Shown: piece after piece, positions 9,723 through 19,733 of the stretch
Layout: each line of letters opens with the position of its first letter
Position numbering within the stretch: position 1 is the stretch's first letter
From: an uncultured SAR116 cluster alpha proteobacterium
Lineage (GTDB): Bacteria; Pseudomonadota; Alphaproteobacteria; Puniceispirillales; Puniceispirillaceae
DNA length: 64,000 nucleotides
Direction of reading: 5' to 3'
NCBI GenBank assembly: GCA_902625725.1
Contig: CACOCY010000001.1
Coordinates: forward strand, 186,001 to 250,000
Notes under the pieces: model-generated
Told to the model about the DNA's origin: nothing
What the model saw: only the letters and a program-made list of their open reading frames with translations
The model's database searches: none
Program-made: the position numbers and the translations under genes

Positions 9723-10940
9723 TTAAATTTTTATTATGTCTGTATTATTTTTTAGATCTGAAATCCTATCTAACTTCCAAAGAGATGGAAATTTAATTAC
9801 ACCGCTTATGCAAATAACTAAACCTAATATACCTCCAACAATCGTCGCACCAATAGGGCCGATAGCGTTGGCGAGTGTACCAGCTCTGAATTCGCCAAGT
9901 TGATTTGAAGAGGCCGTACAGGTAGCGAATACAGTGCTGACTCTGCCTCTAACTGCATCTGGTGTAATGGTTTGTGCTAGCGTAAATCTAATGTTTACGC
10001 TTAACATGTCAGTTGCACCATAAACAAATAATGCAAGCAAGCTTATCCATAAAATATCGGAAAACCCGAAAACTAAAACGGATATTGAACAAAGAGCGAA
10101 GGCACCGAATAGTAACTTTCCACAATGTCTTAATGGAGAAACATTGGATAATACAATTCCTGCAATTACAGCACCAATAGCAGGCATCCCACGCATCAGA
10201 CCAAGTCCATCTGGTCCAACATTTAGAATATCTGCTGCGTAAATCGGTAATAAGGCCTCCACACTGCTTAGAAGCACAATGAAAAGATCTAATAGAATGA
10301 TGCCTAACAAAATCTTTTTTTTGGCCACAAATTTAATGCCGCTTAAGAAAGGTTTTATGCCAGCTTCCGAAGAAGAGTTGATAATTAATAGAGGTAGGAA
10401 AAGATAGGCTGAGAATGATATGATAATAATAAAAAGACATATACCGTAAACATACCTATCTATTAAAGCAATTAATAATCCCGATATCAGGGGACCTATT
10501 GTTTTGGCAAGATTACTTACAGTAGAGGTGATCGCTACCGCTTTTGCTAAATTTTTTGAAGAAACTATGTTAGGAAGAATGGCATGTTCTGATGGTATTT
10601 GGAACGCCCGTGCACTACCATAAATTAAAAGCATAGAAAAAATGAATGAAATCGGGATGCTGTCAAACTGCATAGCTAAAAAAATGCCTGTAAACGCAAT
10701 AAATTCAACTGCGGTACAGGTAAGTAGAATGTATTTTCTCTGAATTCTATCAATTACAACGCCGGTTATAATGAAGAAAGCGAATGTTGGCAAAATCTGC
10801 ATCAATCCAATTAATGCTAAATAAAGTGGCTCTTTCGTCTCTATGTAAACATGCCAACCTAAGGAAACTGACAGCATGGCCCCAGCCATCCATACTGATA
10901 CCCTTCCAATAAGAAAGGCTATAAATTTACGCTCAATCAT
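9723..10940 (-). CDS. MFS transporter (EntS-like, 12 membrane segments expected)
   Basis: Hydrophobic 405-residue protein with many predicted membrane helices. The MFS-3/EntS features are a cytoplasmic loop motif VIDRIQRKYILL between helices 2 and 3, SARAFQIPSEHAILPN, and VRGRVSTVFATCTASSNQLGEFRAG in pieces in the second half. Proteins of this family export siderophores or macrolides, but the substrate cannot be deduced. It is convergent with queG with about 15 bases between the stops. No siderophore biosynthesis genes are nearby. Confidence 0.85.
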   Translation of the reverse strand: MIERKFIAFLIGRVSVWMAGAMLSVSLGWHVYIETKEPLYLALIGLMQILPTFAFFIITGVVIDRIQRKYILLTCTAVEFIAFTGIFLAMQFDSIPISFIFSMLLIYGSARAFQIPSEHAILPNIVSSKNLAKAVAITSTVSNLAKTIGPLISGLLIALIDRYVYGICLFIIIISFSAYLFLPLLIINSSSEAGIKPFLSGIKFVAKKKILLGIILLDLFIVLLSSVEALLPIYAADILNVGPDGLGLMRGMPAIGAVIAGIVLSNVSPLRHCGKLLFGAFALCSISVLVFGFSDILWISLLALFVYGATDMLSVNIRFTLAQTITPDAVRGRVSTVFATCTASSNQLGEFRAGTLANAIGPIGATIVGGILGLVICISGVIKFPSLWKLDRISDLKNNTDIIKI

Positions 10941-11579
10941 TTAAGTCAAGCTTGTGTTGTCGTTAATTATTTTTATGTAAAGGACCATAAGCAATAAATT
11001 CCCAAAATTAATAGATAATTAGTTCTAACAAACTGTTTGTAGTTAATTAAGCTATTTTCAATTTTGGCATGCAAACCACACAGGTAAATTGCTTTTCAAA
11101 TCTGCCTTTCTCTTCCTTAAATGCCAAGAAAACTTTTTTTATTTATTAGCTCTAATATTAAATGTTCCTGACTAAATTTTTTAGAGTTAAACATCTATCA
11201 CAGCCAGATTATGATATGTTAAAACAAATATTGCCAACAAATGGATTTGTTCTCGCTGTGTTGAAACTTATATTGCTTCAAAAAGTGCCTATGTTAGGGA
11301 TGTTTCATATTCATTTTTACGCTGAAGATATACTTTTTCTGAGAGAGCGTGCCAACTCATACATCCGTTGTTAGGGGAGCGACCACATAAGCATTCACGG
11401 TTTTCTGTCTTTTCAATCTCATTAGGTCTGTTACAGTTACAAACTCTTATATTACGCATACAAATACAATTTAATACATTATCCGTTTTTATATATCTTT
11501 CCATCTTTTAAATATATAAATGATACGAGTAAAAAGTGTCTTCGGTTTTAGCTATTTCTGGGTTTGGTTTAATTATTTT
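10941..11579. other. Intergenic region, one weak Cys-rich ORF only
   Basis: AT-rich stretch between the MFS gene and tRNA-Gly. It presumably holds the promoter of the leftward MFS gene at its left end. Apart from a possible cysteine-rich minus-strand ORF at 11289-11504 I see no gene, repeat or structured RNA. Confidence 0.5.
11289..11504 (-). CDS. Possible small Cys-rich protein
   Basis: 71-residue ORF starting at ATG 11504. It has eight cysteines in the middle, arranged as CIC, CNC, CLC plus a final GC, spaced by charged residues (NRPNEIEKTENRE). Paired CxC motifs would suit metal or Fe-S binding. Against it: the Shine-Dalgarno sequence is weak, the gene is isolated and I recognise no family. 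It lies just downstream of tRNA-Gly on the same strand, so it could be read through from that promoter. Confidence 0.3.
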   Translation of the reverse strand: MERYIKTDNVLNCICMRNIRVCNCNRPNEIEKTENRECLCGRSPNNGCMSWHALSEKVYLQRKNEYETSLT

Positions 11580-11653
11580 TGGAGCGGCTGACCAGGTTCG
11601 AACTGGCCCTAAGAGCTTGGAAGGCTCTTGTGCTACCACTACACCACAGCCGC
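11580..11653 (-). tRNA. tRNA-Gly (TCC)
   Basis: A cloverleaf folds on the minus strand: acceptor GCGGCTG/CAGCCGC, D-arm with GTGTAGTGGTAGCAC, anticodon arm AAGAGCCTTCCAAGCTCTT giving anticodon TCC, T-arm with GTTCGAA, discriminator T, and CCA encoded. Length 74. Confidence 0.97.
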
Positions 11654-11770
11654 TTATATTTAAAACCACCTTATCTCATAACTGGATAGTCATACATGAT
11701 TAATATAAAATTGTTAACTTATTTATTGTTATCATATTTTATGTATAAGAAAAACCCGTACTCTTGAAAA

Positions 11771-12808
11771 CTAAACGTCAATCCAGCCAGCTAGATTTTC
11801 TTTTATAAGAGCGTAAATAACATTCATACCAAACGTACTATCATTCAAACATGGAATATACGCAAAATTTTTACCTCCAGCCTCCGTGTAAATTTCTTGT
11901 CCCTCCATTGCCAATTCCTCAAGCGTTTCAAGACAATCAGCAGAAAATCCCGGAGCCAACACTGCAAGGGACTTTGTTCCTGCTGCACCTAGCTTATGCA
12001 AAGTTTCATCCGTATATGGTTTAATCCAAGGCTCTTTCCCAAAGCGGGATTGAAATGTTACGGAGAGCCTTTCTGGAGGCCAATTGAGTTTTTCGCGAAC
12101 TAGTCGGGCTGTCTTCATACAATGACAATGATAGGGATCACCTAAGGTAAAATATCTCTCCGGAATGCCATGAAAAGATAACATCAAGTGTTCTGGTTTT
12201 TGTGAATGCATAAAATATCGTTGGAAAGATTGAGCAAGTGCATCAATATATACAGCGTGGTCATGCCAAGGTGGAACGGTTCTTATAGCAGGTTGCCATC
12301 TCTGTTTTAAAGCCCATTTGTATACCTCATCATTTACAGTAGCTGTAGTGGCAGCAGCATATTGTGGGTACATTGGAAGGATCAAAAATTGGCTACAACC
12401 TCTTGATTTTAATTCATTGAGTTTATCATTTATTGATGGGTTTCCATATCGCATTGCCCATGCAATCTCAAGATTCGTAACGTTCTCATAAGTTCTTATC
12501 AAGTTTTCCGCTTGCAATCTTGTTGTTTTACGCAAGGGACTTCCATCTATATCATTTTTAATCCAAACCCTATCATAGGCTTCGCCTGATTTCTTTGGCC
12601 GCACATTTAAAATAATACCATTTAAAATTATCCACCATAATAATCTCGGTGCTTCAACCACACGTTTATCGGATAAAAATTGTTTCAAATAACGACGCAT
12701 TGACTTCTTATCTGTCGCATCGGGTGTACCCAAATTTACAAGTAACAAACCAGTTTTGGTTTCAGTGGGAAATGAAGGGTGATCATCAGGAATAAGTTTT
12801 AGGCTCAT
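11771..12808 (-). CDS. hemH: Ferrochelatase
   Basis: Inserts ferrous iron into protoporphyrin IX, the last step of heme synthesis. The 345 residues include an N-terminal GLLLVNLGTPD, the catalytic histidine region LMLSFHGIPERY, FQSRFGKEPWIKPYT, and the C-terminal catalytic segment APGFSADCLETLEE. It lies about 40 bases downstream of hemA on the same strand, so the first and last enzymes of heme synthesis probably share a transcript. The length matches bacterial ferrochelatases. Confidence 0.96.
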   Translation of the reverse strand: MSLKLIPDDHPSFPTETKTGLLLVNLGTPDATDKKSMRRYLKQFLSDKRVVEAPRLLWWIILNGIILNVRPKKSGEAYDRVWIKNDIDGSPLRKTTRLQAENLIRTYENVTNLEIAWAMRYGNPSINDKLNELKSRGCSQFLILPMYPQYAAATTATVNDEVYKWALKQRWQPAIRTVPPWHDHAVYIDALAQSFQRYFMHSQKPEHLMLSFHGIPERYFTLGDPYHCHCMKTARLVREKLNWPPERLSVTFQSRFGKEPWIKPYTDETLHKLGAAGTKSLAVLAPGFSADCLETLEELAMEGQEIYTEAGGKNFAYIPCLNDSTFGMNVIYALIKENLAGWIDV

Positions 12809-12847
12809 AAGGTCTATAAAATAGTAAATTCACAAGTTAATTATATA

Positions 12848-14092
12848 CTATGCTGATATAGCATGGTTTTTCAAATTTGTTGGAACTACTGAAGGTGGAT
12901 TTACCTCATTGAATATCTTGGATAATGCGATTACAAGATCATCTATCATTTTGTCAGTATGCAATGGCCCTGGGGTTATACGGAGTCTTTCTGTACCTTT
13001 GGGAACAGTAGGAAAATTTATTGGTTGAATATAAAAACCGTAGCTTTCAAGCAAAATCTGACTAATTTCAGAACACTTCGCCGCGTCCCCAACCATCACG
13101 GGCACTATATGAGTGTTCCCTGTTAAAAATGGCATCCCATATTCACGTAATCTTTTTTTAAGACGTTTAGATTGGCGTTGCTGTGCATTTCTCTCAATTT
13201 GGCTTCGACGTAAATGTTTAACAGAAGCAAGCGCACTAGCTGCAAGAGCAGGGGGCATCGCAGTGGTAAAGATAAAGCCAGAGCCATAACCACGTACTGC
13301 ATCACAAATGGCGTCACTAGCAGCAATGTAACCACCCATAGTACCAAATGCTTTTCCAAGTGTACCCTGCAATATATCTATGTCAGATTCCAATCCCTCT
13401 TGTTGGGCAACACCTCCACCTTCATTTCCATACATACCAACAGCATGAACTTCATCAAGGTAGGTCATAGCGTTATACTTGTTTGCTAATTCAACAATTT
13501 TCGCAATTGGGGAAATATCCCCGTCCATAGAATATACAGATTCAAAAATTATTACTTTATGTCTTTCATAAGGTTGAGCTTTGAGCAATGCCTCCAAATG
13601 CTTTACATCGTTGTGACGAAAAACAATTTTTTCCGCTCTACCATAACGTATTCCAGAAATGATGGAGGCATGGTTCATAGCATCGGAGAAAATGACTGGG
13701 TCATTCAATAATGAAGAAATAGCACTTATACTTGCCTCATTTGCCACGTATCCTGATGTAAAAACAAGCGCCCGTTCCTTTCTATGAAGTGCAGCTAATT
13801 CTGATTCCAGAGAGACGATTGCGTGGCTAGTGCCAGATATGTTTCTTGTTCCACCAGCACCAGTTCCATGATTGACTGCTGCATTTGTCATAGCTTCTAT
13901 TGAGTCTTTGCTTTGGCCCATTCCTAAATAATCATTTGAACACCAAATAATAACATTTTTAGGTCCTTTATCACTATGCCAAATAGCGTTGGGGTGCTCC
14001 CCGACTTTTCGTTCAAGCGATGCAAATAGACGATATCTATTTTCCGCTTTTAACTGATCAACTTGTTTTTTGAATAAGGATTGATAATCCAA
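12848..14092 (-). CDS. hemA: 5-aminolevulinate synthase (C4/Shemin pathway)
   Basis: PLP enzyme that condenses glycine with succinyl-CoA to 5-aminolevulinate. The 414 residues show [41 protein letters not shown] and the PLP-lysine region [13 protein letters not shown]. The C-terminal RITPGPLH is typical. The start is TTG at 14092, six bases after a GGAG on the minus strand; no ATG fits the family N-terminus ([14 protein letters not shown]). This enzyme, in place of glutamyl-tRNA reductase, is an alphaproteobacterial marker. Confidence 0.96.
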   Translation of the reverse strand: MDYQSLFKKQVDQLKAENRYRLFASLERKVGEHPNAIWHSDKGPKNVIIWCSNDYLGMGQSKDSIEAMTNAAVNHGTGAGGTRNISGTSHAIVSLESELAALHRKERALVFTSGYVANEASISAISSLLNDPVIFSDAMNHASIISGIRYGRAEKIVFRHNDVKHLEALLKAQPYERHKVIIFESVYSMDGDISPIAKIVELANKYNAMTYLDEVHAVGMYGNEGGGVAQQEGLESDIDILQGTLGKAFGTMGGYIAASDAICDAVRGYGSGFIFTTAMPPALAASALASVKHLRRSQIERNAQQRQSKRLKKRLREYGMPFLTGNTHIVPVMVGDAAKCSEISQILLESYGFYIQPINFPTVPKGTERLRITPGPLHTDKMIDDLVIALSKIFNEVNPPSVVPTNLKNHAISA

Positions 14093-14507
14093 TTATTGCT
14101 CCAATTATTAACTGCATAAATAACAATTACACTGATATATCATCAACCTTCTATATATATAACAGATTTAGTCTTTCAAATGCTAGTATTTTACCATGTG
14201 ACAAAATGATGCGTCTGAATATGTCAAAATTTGAGGTAGATATTATTCATTTTTAGACAAGCTCACTTGAATGTACTAAAAAGTATTATAATATTTGCAC
14301 GACTTTGATCTAGTATTTCCTCTTGAGGTAATTAATTTTATAAAACCATATGAAATAGTTTAACTTTAACATAATGATAAGTAATTTTCACACAGAATGA
14401 AAGTTCATCTAGTAAGCCATTTTCTATCAAATTTTTTATATAATGCGCATGTACGTTAAATATGATGATATGGCAAATTAATCAAATCTGAAATTATTTA
14501 AAATATT
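14093..14507. other. Intergenic region, nothing recognised
   Basis: AT-rich DNA between the 5' end of hemA and the 3' end of fdh, both on the minus strand. It should contain the hemA promoter. I see no ORF, repeat or stable structure that I can name. Confidence 0.5.
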
Positions 14508-15704
14508 TTACTTTTGGAAGCGAGCGGCCTCCTCTGAACCGGATGTTGTGCTCCCTTTAGAGTAAGAATGCGCACCCATTCCAGCAAGTGCACCGTCTTG
14601 TACAATGAGATATTCATCTCTAATTGGTTGTCCTTCAAAAAAACACTCAAGAATCTCTCTTACACCAGCTGCATATCTTGCTTGAGCAGATAAGCTGGTT
14701 CCAGAGGTATGAGGGGTCATGCCGTGATTAGGCATATGGCGCCAGATATGGTCATTAGGCGCAGGCTGCGGAAACCAAACATCCCCAGCATAACCAGCAA
14801 GTTTGCCTGACTCCAAAGCATTTGCTATCGCATCTTTGTTGCAAATCTTTCCCCTTGCCGTATTCACTATGTATGCACCGTTTTTCATTTTCGCTATCAT
14901 CTTGTCATCAAACAAATTTTCTGTCTCTGGATGGAGTGGGCAGTTAATTGTTATCACGTCACAAACTTTCAACATGGATTCTACGGTATTATGAAATGTA
15001 AGATTCAGCTCTTTTTCGATATCTGGTGATAATCTATGCCTGTCAAAATAGTGTAAATGCACGTCAAATGGTTTCAGCTTTCTCAGCGTGTCAAGACCAA
15101 TTCTACCAGCGGCAACTGTACCAATGTGCATGCCTTCTACATCATAGGACCTCGATACAGCATCAGCAATGTTCCAGCCACCAGAGTTTACAATGTAATG
15201 TTGGTGGTGATAGTCCCTTACCAAGCTTAAAATCATCATTACAATGTGCTCAGCAACCGACCTAGAATTACAGTAAGTTACCTCAACTACGTCAATCTTG
15301 TGTTCAATAGCTGCGTCAAGATCAACATGGTCTGATCCAATACCTGCTGTTATTGCCATCTTTAACCTTGGAGCAGATTTTATACGCTCTCTTGTAAGGT
15401 AATATGGAAAAAATGGTTGTGAAATAACAATGTCAGCATCAACTAATTCTCTATCCGCTTCGCAATCCGCTCCGTCTTTATCTGATGTAACGACCAGAGA
15501 GTGGCCAGCATCTTCAAGAAACCTGCGCAGTCCTAATTCACCAGAGACACAGCCGAGAAGTTCTCCAGGCTTAAAATCTTTATTTTTAGGAGATGGAAGA
15601 GTCATGCCATCCGGATATTTTTCAATTTTTGGAAGTTCGCTTAAAGGGTAATTTTTTGGCATTCCATTTGTTGGGTCGTCGTATAGTATGCATAATATTT
15701 TCAT
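14508..15704 (-). CDS. fdh: NAD-dependent formate dehydrogenase (metal-free)
   Basis: D-2-hydroxyacid-dehydrogenase-fold enzyme that oxidises formate to CO2 with NAD reduction and needs no molybdenum. About 398 residues. FDH-specific residues are visible: Asn in TYCNSRSVAEH, Arg in NTARGK, and the PQPAP and TPHTSGTSLSAQ stretches that hold the catalytic Gln and His. The Rossmann glycine motif is AAGRIGLD. An in-frame ORF reaches 15737, but ATG at 15704 follows a GGAG by seven bases and gives the usual N-terminus (MKILCILYDDP). It stands alone; in pelagic bacteria such enzymes extract energy from formate from C1 metabolism. Confidence 0.94.
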   Translation of the reverse strand: MKILCILYDDPTNGMPKNYPLSELPKIEKYPDGMTLPSPKNKDFKPGELLGCVSGELGLRRFLEDAGHSLVVTSDKDGADCEADRELVDADIVISQPFFPYYLTRERIKSAPRLKMAITAGIGSDHVDLDAAIEHKIDVVEVTYCNSRSVAEHIVMMILSLVRDYHHQHYIVNSGGWNIADAVSRSYDVEGMHIGTVAAGRIGLDTLRKLKPFDVHLHYFDRHRLSPDIEKELNLTFHNTVESMLKVCDVITINCPLHPETENLFDDKMIAKMKNGAYIVNTARGKICNKDAIANALESGKLAGYAGDVWFPQPAPNDHIWRHMPNHGMTPHTSGTSLSAQARYAAGVREILECFFEGQPIRDEYLIVQDGALAGMGAHSYSKGSTTSGSEEAARFQK

Positions 15705-16016
15705 AGTTAGTCTCCATATTGGAATCTGAAATGTCAAAAAAATAGCTAATTTAAGTCTCTTTACATTATCGCAAATAATAAGTGAACGTAAGAAAAATTT
15801 TAATTTTTAATAAGGGATTCTTAAAAGAAACAAACTTTTTAAATCAGGTACGTAAAGATTTGTGATAAATAAATAGCATTTTTTGTTAGTGGAAACATAA
15901 AATCACGTAGTAAAACTAGAAACGCATTCTTTTTTTATTTTGGAAAATTAATTGTGACCATCATTGGTAAAAAATGATATTACAGTAATACTTTAGTTTG
16001 AAAACTTTTTAACGTA
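15705..16016. other. Divergent intergenic region
   Basis: Separates the leftward fdh from the rightward HPP-family gene, so it must hold both promoters. AT-rich; I could not single out a convincing promoter or operator. Confidence 0.4.
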
Positions 16017-16496
16017 ATGAAACTTTTTCGAGAACCAGATTCGCTTAAAAACATACTATTAAGTGGGATTGCTTCTGCAGCAGCAATTATGCTTTTAATG
16101 ATGATTTCTTTGTTTTCCGGTCACCAATTGATAATGGGTTCTTTTGGCGCTTCTATTTTCTTATTATTGGCAGTTCCAAAGTCAGAGTTTTCAAAGGTTA
16201 AAAATCTTTTGGGCGGTCATGTTTTAGCTTCTCTGATAGGATTGACCTGTTTACAATTTTCTAGTTTTGAATTTTGGGCTCTACCAATATCGCTTTTTTT
16301 AACGGTAATTGGAATGCAAATAATGGGAGTTTCCCATCCCCCAGCAGCGTCGAACCCAATAATCATTTTTCTTTCTACACCAGATTGGATTTTTATATTT
16401 ATGCCAACCCTGATTGGAGCCGTGACGTTAGCTCTCTTTGCTTTTTTTTATGGCAAGATTGTCTCGCGGGTAAAAGTTACTAGCGGGGATAATTAA
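16017..16496 (+). CDS. HPP-family membrane protein
   Basis: 159 residues with about four hydrophobic segments and the family-naming HPP motif in SHPPAASNPIIIF near residue 115. Also visible are MGSFGASIFLLLAVP and NLLGGHVLASLIG, typical of the family. HPP proteins are integral membrane proteins; plant and cyanobacterial relatives transport nitrite, but bacterial single-domain members are mostly uncharacterised. Transport is therefore only a guess. No partner genes adjoin it. Confidence 0.85.
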   Translation: MKLFREPDSLKNILLSGIASAAAIMLLMMISLFSGHQLIMGSFGASIFLLLAVPKSEFSKVKNLLGGHVLASLIGLTCLQFSSFEFWALPISLFLTVIGMQIMGVSHPPAASNPIIIFLSTPDWIFIFMPTLIGAVTLALFAFFYGKIVSRVKVTSGDN

Positions 16497-17131
16497 CTTG
16501 TTTTAAGACTGGCTTTTTGTTTTATCGAAAGCAGCAATTTTTCAGAAATGAGAGTTCTAAACACGAGATCTAGTTTGTCAGAGTGGTCTGATAACAATTT
16601 TTAAAACTGACGGGGTTTTAAAGCCTTATACTTAATTGTTTATAGTCATGAGATGTTATAATTTTTTCAACATTTAGAAATTTTATATGTTAACGCAAAA
16701 CTCAAATTAATCTTTACCCTAATGCTTATAAAGTCGTTAAATATTATCATTTGGATAACATAAATTATAAATTTTATTTTTCTAAAACATTGACTTATTG
16801 AGTAAATGTCATCTTTCGTGCAGATGTCTAAACCGATATACATTTGTTGAAATTTAATTCCTATATATCACATCTGCTGATTAATATTGAAATGTCTGTC
16901 CTGTGGTGGGATATGCGTCTTTTCTCAAACAGATTTAAATTTTATATATTATTTTGGCGTTTACTTAAATCTGCCGGTCTTATTTGTTTGTTGTCTCTGA
17001 GCAGGTGGAAAAGCCATATAATGTACCCTTAAAAATCTAAGATTACTATGCTAGGTCAATTTGGTGGAGCATCAACAGAATAATATATTTTATAGACATC
17101 TGAAAATCATTTAAATTGAACTCTTTGTGTC
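16497..17131. other. Intergenic region, nothing recognised
   Basis: 635 bases of AT-rich sequence between the HPP gene and the DUF3553 gene, whose 3' ends face each other. A 62-codon ORF at 16844-17032 has no family resemblance and a random-looking composition. I do not recognise tmRNA, 6S, SRP or RNase P RNA features. Confidence 0.45.
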
Positions 17132-17317
17132 TTATTCTGTCTCATTGGTAGCAGGAACGAGCAAAATGATTTTTGCATTGATTAATTGTTTTCCAGCATG
17201 TTCGAAATTTACTGTAATTCGTGCTCCTTCGACAGACTGGATTTGTCCTACCCCCCAATCAGGTTTTTCAGGGTGAGTTACAAAGTCTCCTAGAGCATAA
17301 TCAAGAAGAATTGACAT
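17132..17317 (-). CDS. DUF3553 family protein
   Basis: 61-residue protein. The segment FVTHPEKPDWGVGQIQSV followed by ITVNFEHAGKQLI is the DUF3553 signature as I know it from alphaproteobacteria; the fold resembles the small beta-barrel of CarD/TRCF RNA-polymerase-interaction domains. Function is unknown. It is divergent from dksA with about 240 bases between, interesting because both would concern transcription if the CarD-like resemblance is meaningful; that is inference. Confidence 0.85.
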   Translation of the reverse strand: MSILLDYALGDFVTHPEKPDWGVGQIQSVEGARITVNFEHAGKQLINAKIILLVPATNETE

Positions 17318-17559
17318 AATAGCATTAATAAATATTCAAAAAAAGTGCAATATATCTAAAAATCATCACACAGTAAAAAGTTTTCGTGTTAATTGGTGTT
17401 TGGTCAATGCTTTTCTGAAAGTTATTCTCTTATTTTTTCCATTAGGAGAAAAAATATCCGAAATAAACGGAAACCACTTGATTTCATGACGCAACAAGAT
17501 TAAGCGAGTAAAACTGCGAAAAAATTTTATCGTTATGTTTCTTAGGGGGAGGAATAATA

Positions 17560-18042
17560 ATGGAAGCGACATCTTTAAAATCCAAAAATGAAGCTGCTAT
17601 TTCCAGCGTAATCAATGAAAATAAACCGGAAATACAATTGCCAGTTAATTACAAGCCTAGCAGTCAAGAAGAATTCATGAATCCTAAACAGATGGAGTAT
17701 TTTCGTCAGAAATTATTGCGTTGGAGGGCCGAATTGTTAGATGATGCTAATCAAACTATAGCTAACTTATCAACAGAGAGTCTTCACAGACCTGATCAAA
17801 TGGATAGAGCTCAAATCGAAAGCAACGCAACCCTAGATTTGAGAACAAGAGATCGAGAACGAAAATTGTTGCAAAAAATTGAAGCCGCGATGAGACGAAT
17901 TGAAGATGGCAGCTATGGATATTGTGAAGAGACTGGTGAACCTATCAATCTATCGCGTTTAGAAGCTCGTCCTATTGCATCTTTGAGTTTACATGCGCAA
18001 GAATTACATGAAAGAATGGAACGCGTTCATCGAGATGATTAA
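17560..18042 (+). CDS. dksA: DksA/TraR family transcription factor
   Basis: 160 residues. DksA binds the RNA polymerase secondary channel and, with ppGpp, tunes rRNA and stress promoters. A coiled-coil region (about residues 50-120, with DANQTIANL and DLRTRDRERKLLQKIEAAM) leads to the zinc-finger-like end YGYCEETGEPINLSRLEARP. Only the first of the four classic zinc cysteines remains; the later pair is replaced (ASLSLHAQE). Single-cysteine DksA forms are known in alphaproteobacteria. A very strong Shine-Dalgarno (GGGGGAGG) precedes the ATG. Confidence 0.93.
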   Translation: MEATSLKSKNEAAISSVINENKPEIQLPVNYKPSSQEEFMNPKQMEYFRQKLLRWRAELLDDANQTIANLSTESLHRPDQMDRAQIESNATLDLRTRDRERKLLQKIEAAMRRIEDGSYGYCEETGEPINLSRLEARPIASLSLHAQELHERMERVHRDD

Positions 18043-18417
18043 ATTAATGTAAAATAATTACTAAAGTTTTTGCTAAATCTAACTTAACAAATTACATCGA
18101 AATTGCTGTTATAATTCCATAACTAAAAAATATAAACTGTAATAAGCGACTTACATAAAAATTCCTAAAATTGGAATTCTTTTGCCATTAAAAGTTTTTC
18201 ATTGAAAAATTTAATTACTAATTGGCTCTTGTAAGCCTTTAATTCAAAAACATTATTCATTACGGTTCATAAATTTTTACTTGCAAAAAGAACAAAACAA
18301 GTACATAAAATGAGGAACAAAACATAAACAAAAAATTTTTATGATGGTAATTTTTATGTAAGTTGAAAAAAATCAACCCTAGACAATAAAATTTGCCTAT
18401 GCATTATGGAGGAAATA
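18043..18417. other. recA upstream region
   Basis: AT-rich region between dksA and recA that must contain the recA promoter. The only recognisable signals are two imperfect GAAC-N7-xxAC direct repeats near 18290-18329, listed separately. Confidence 0.5.
18290..18329 (+). promoter_or_regulatory. Possible LexA (SOS) sites upstream of recA
   Basis: Alphaproteobacterial LexA usually binds GTTC-N7-GTTC (GAAC-N7-GAAC on the other strand). At 18290-18304 the sequence reads GAAC-N7-GTAC and at 18315-18329 GAAC-N7-AAAC, each with one mismatch in eight specified bases. The position about 90-130 bases before recA is right for SOS control. Such matches can occur by chance in AT-rich DNA. Confidence 0.35.
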
Positions 18418-19488
18418 TTGAGTAATAACGTAGTGGATATTAAAATGGTAAGTGATGACAAATCAAATGCTTTAGAGGCCGCGATTGGTCAAATTGAAAA
18501 AGCTTTTGGCAAAGGTTCTGTTATGCGTCTTGGTCAGAACGAATCAGTAGTTGACGTACAAGCAGTATCTACAGGTTCACTTGGTTTGGATATTGCACTA
18601 GGCATAGGAGGTTTTCCTAAAGGTAGAATTATTGAAATTTATGGTCCAGAATCCTCCGGAAAGACTACATTAGCATTACATGCCGTTGCTCAGGCCCAAA
18701 AAGAAAACGGAAATTGTGCATTTGTTGATGCAGAACATGCTTTGGATCCGGTTTATGCAAAAAAGCTAGGTGTAAATTTAGATAATTTATTAATATCTCA
18801 ACCTGATGCGGGAGAACAAGCTTTGGAGATTGCGGATACCTTAGTTCGATCTGGAGCAGTGGATGTGTTAGTAGTGGATTCGGTTGCAGCACTTGTGCCA
18901 AGGGCAGAATTAGAAGGAGAAATGGGTGATACGCATGTTGGCCTTCAAGCGCGATTGATGAGCCAAGCCTTGCGTAAATTAACTGCATCGATTGCTAAGT
19001 CAAACTGTCTAGTTATTTTCATAAATCAAATTAGGTTGAAAATAGGCGTAATGTTCGGTAGTCCAGAGACTACAACTGGGGGAAATGCATTAAAATTTTA
19101 TTCCTCAGTTAGGTTAGACATAAGAAGAATCGGTTCTATTAAAGATAAAGATGAAGTGGTTGGAAATCAAACTCGCGTAAAGGTAGTCAAAAATAAGGTG
19201 GCGGCACCTTTTAGACAGGTAGAATTCGACATAATGTATGGAGAGGGTATTTCTAAAACCGGTGAACTTATTGACTTAGGCGTAGCAGCTGGGTTAGTTG
19301 AGAAATCTGGTTCTTGGTATTCTTATGATTCTCAGCGAATAGGTCAGGGTCGTGAAAATGCAAAGACATATTTAACAGATAATGAAGAAGTTGCAAATAA
19401 GTTAGAATTAGCAATTCGTCAGAATGCTGGTCTAGTGCAAAGTCAAATGCTTGATGAGACAATAGCAGAGGATCTCAAAGTTACTTAA
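18418..19488 (+). CDS. recA: Recombinase RecA
   Basis: Catalyses homologous strand exchange and triggers LexA cleavage. About 356 residues: Walker [10 protein letters not shown], Walker B-like [12 protein letters not shown], and loop L1/L2 segments [20 protein letters not shown] and [17 protein letters not shown] at 18418 is preferred because a GGAGG lies five bases before it; the in-frame ATG at 18406 overlaps that Shine-Dalgarno and has none of its own, and would add four residues. It is followed by alaS and convergent icd, a common alphaproteobacterial order. Confidence 0.97.
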   Translation: MSNNVVDIKMVSDDKSNALEAAIGQIEKAFGKGSVMRLGQNESVVDVQAVSTGSLGLDIALGIGGFPKGRIIEIYGPESSGKTTLALHAVAQAQKENGNCAFVDAEHALDPVYAKKLGVNLDNLLISQPDAGEQALEIADTLVRSGAVDVLVVDSVAALVPRAELEGEMGDTHVGLQARLMSQALRKLTASIAKSNCLVIFINQIRLKIGVMFGSPETTTGGNALKFYSSVRLDIRRIGSIKDKDEVVGNQTRVKVVKNKVAAPFRQVEFDIMYGEGISKTGELIDLGVAAGLVEKSGSWYSYDSQRIGQGRENAKTYLTDNEEVANKLELAIRQNAGLVQSQMLDETIAEDLKVT

Positions 19489-19733
19489 CGGTATTTCACG
19501 TTATTTGGTTTAAACTGTTATTTTATTAATAAAACTTAAATTTGATTAATATTTAAATGACTTAGATTATATTTTAAAAATTTAAATTTTGTTATTAAAT
19601 TTGCATAAAATTTTTTCGGTAGATAATATTCTAGACAAAATTAGGGTTTTTACCGTACAAATGCAGTCATTAACAATTTTTTTTAAGTTTACGTTCATTT
19701 AGAGATAATTTGAGATGAAAGTAAAATAATTTT

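Noticed and set aside
11162-11374. Plus-strand ORF of 70 codons
   Set aside because: No family resemblance, no clear ribosome-binding site, and it overlaps the Cys-rich minus-strand ORF, which has the more protein-like pattern.
13214-13489. 91-codon ORF antisense to hemA
   Set aside because: Shadow of the hemA coding frame; hemA is full length with all motifs.
16844-17032. 62-codon ORF in the long gap before the DUF3553 gene
   Set aside because: Composition looks random, no Shine-Dalgarno sequence and no recognisable family.
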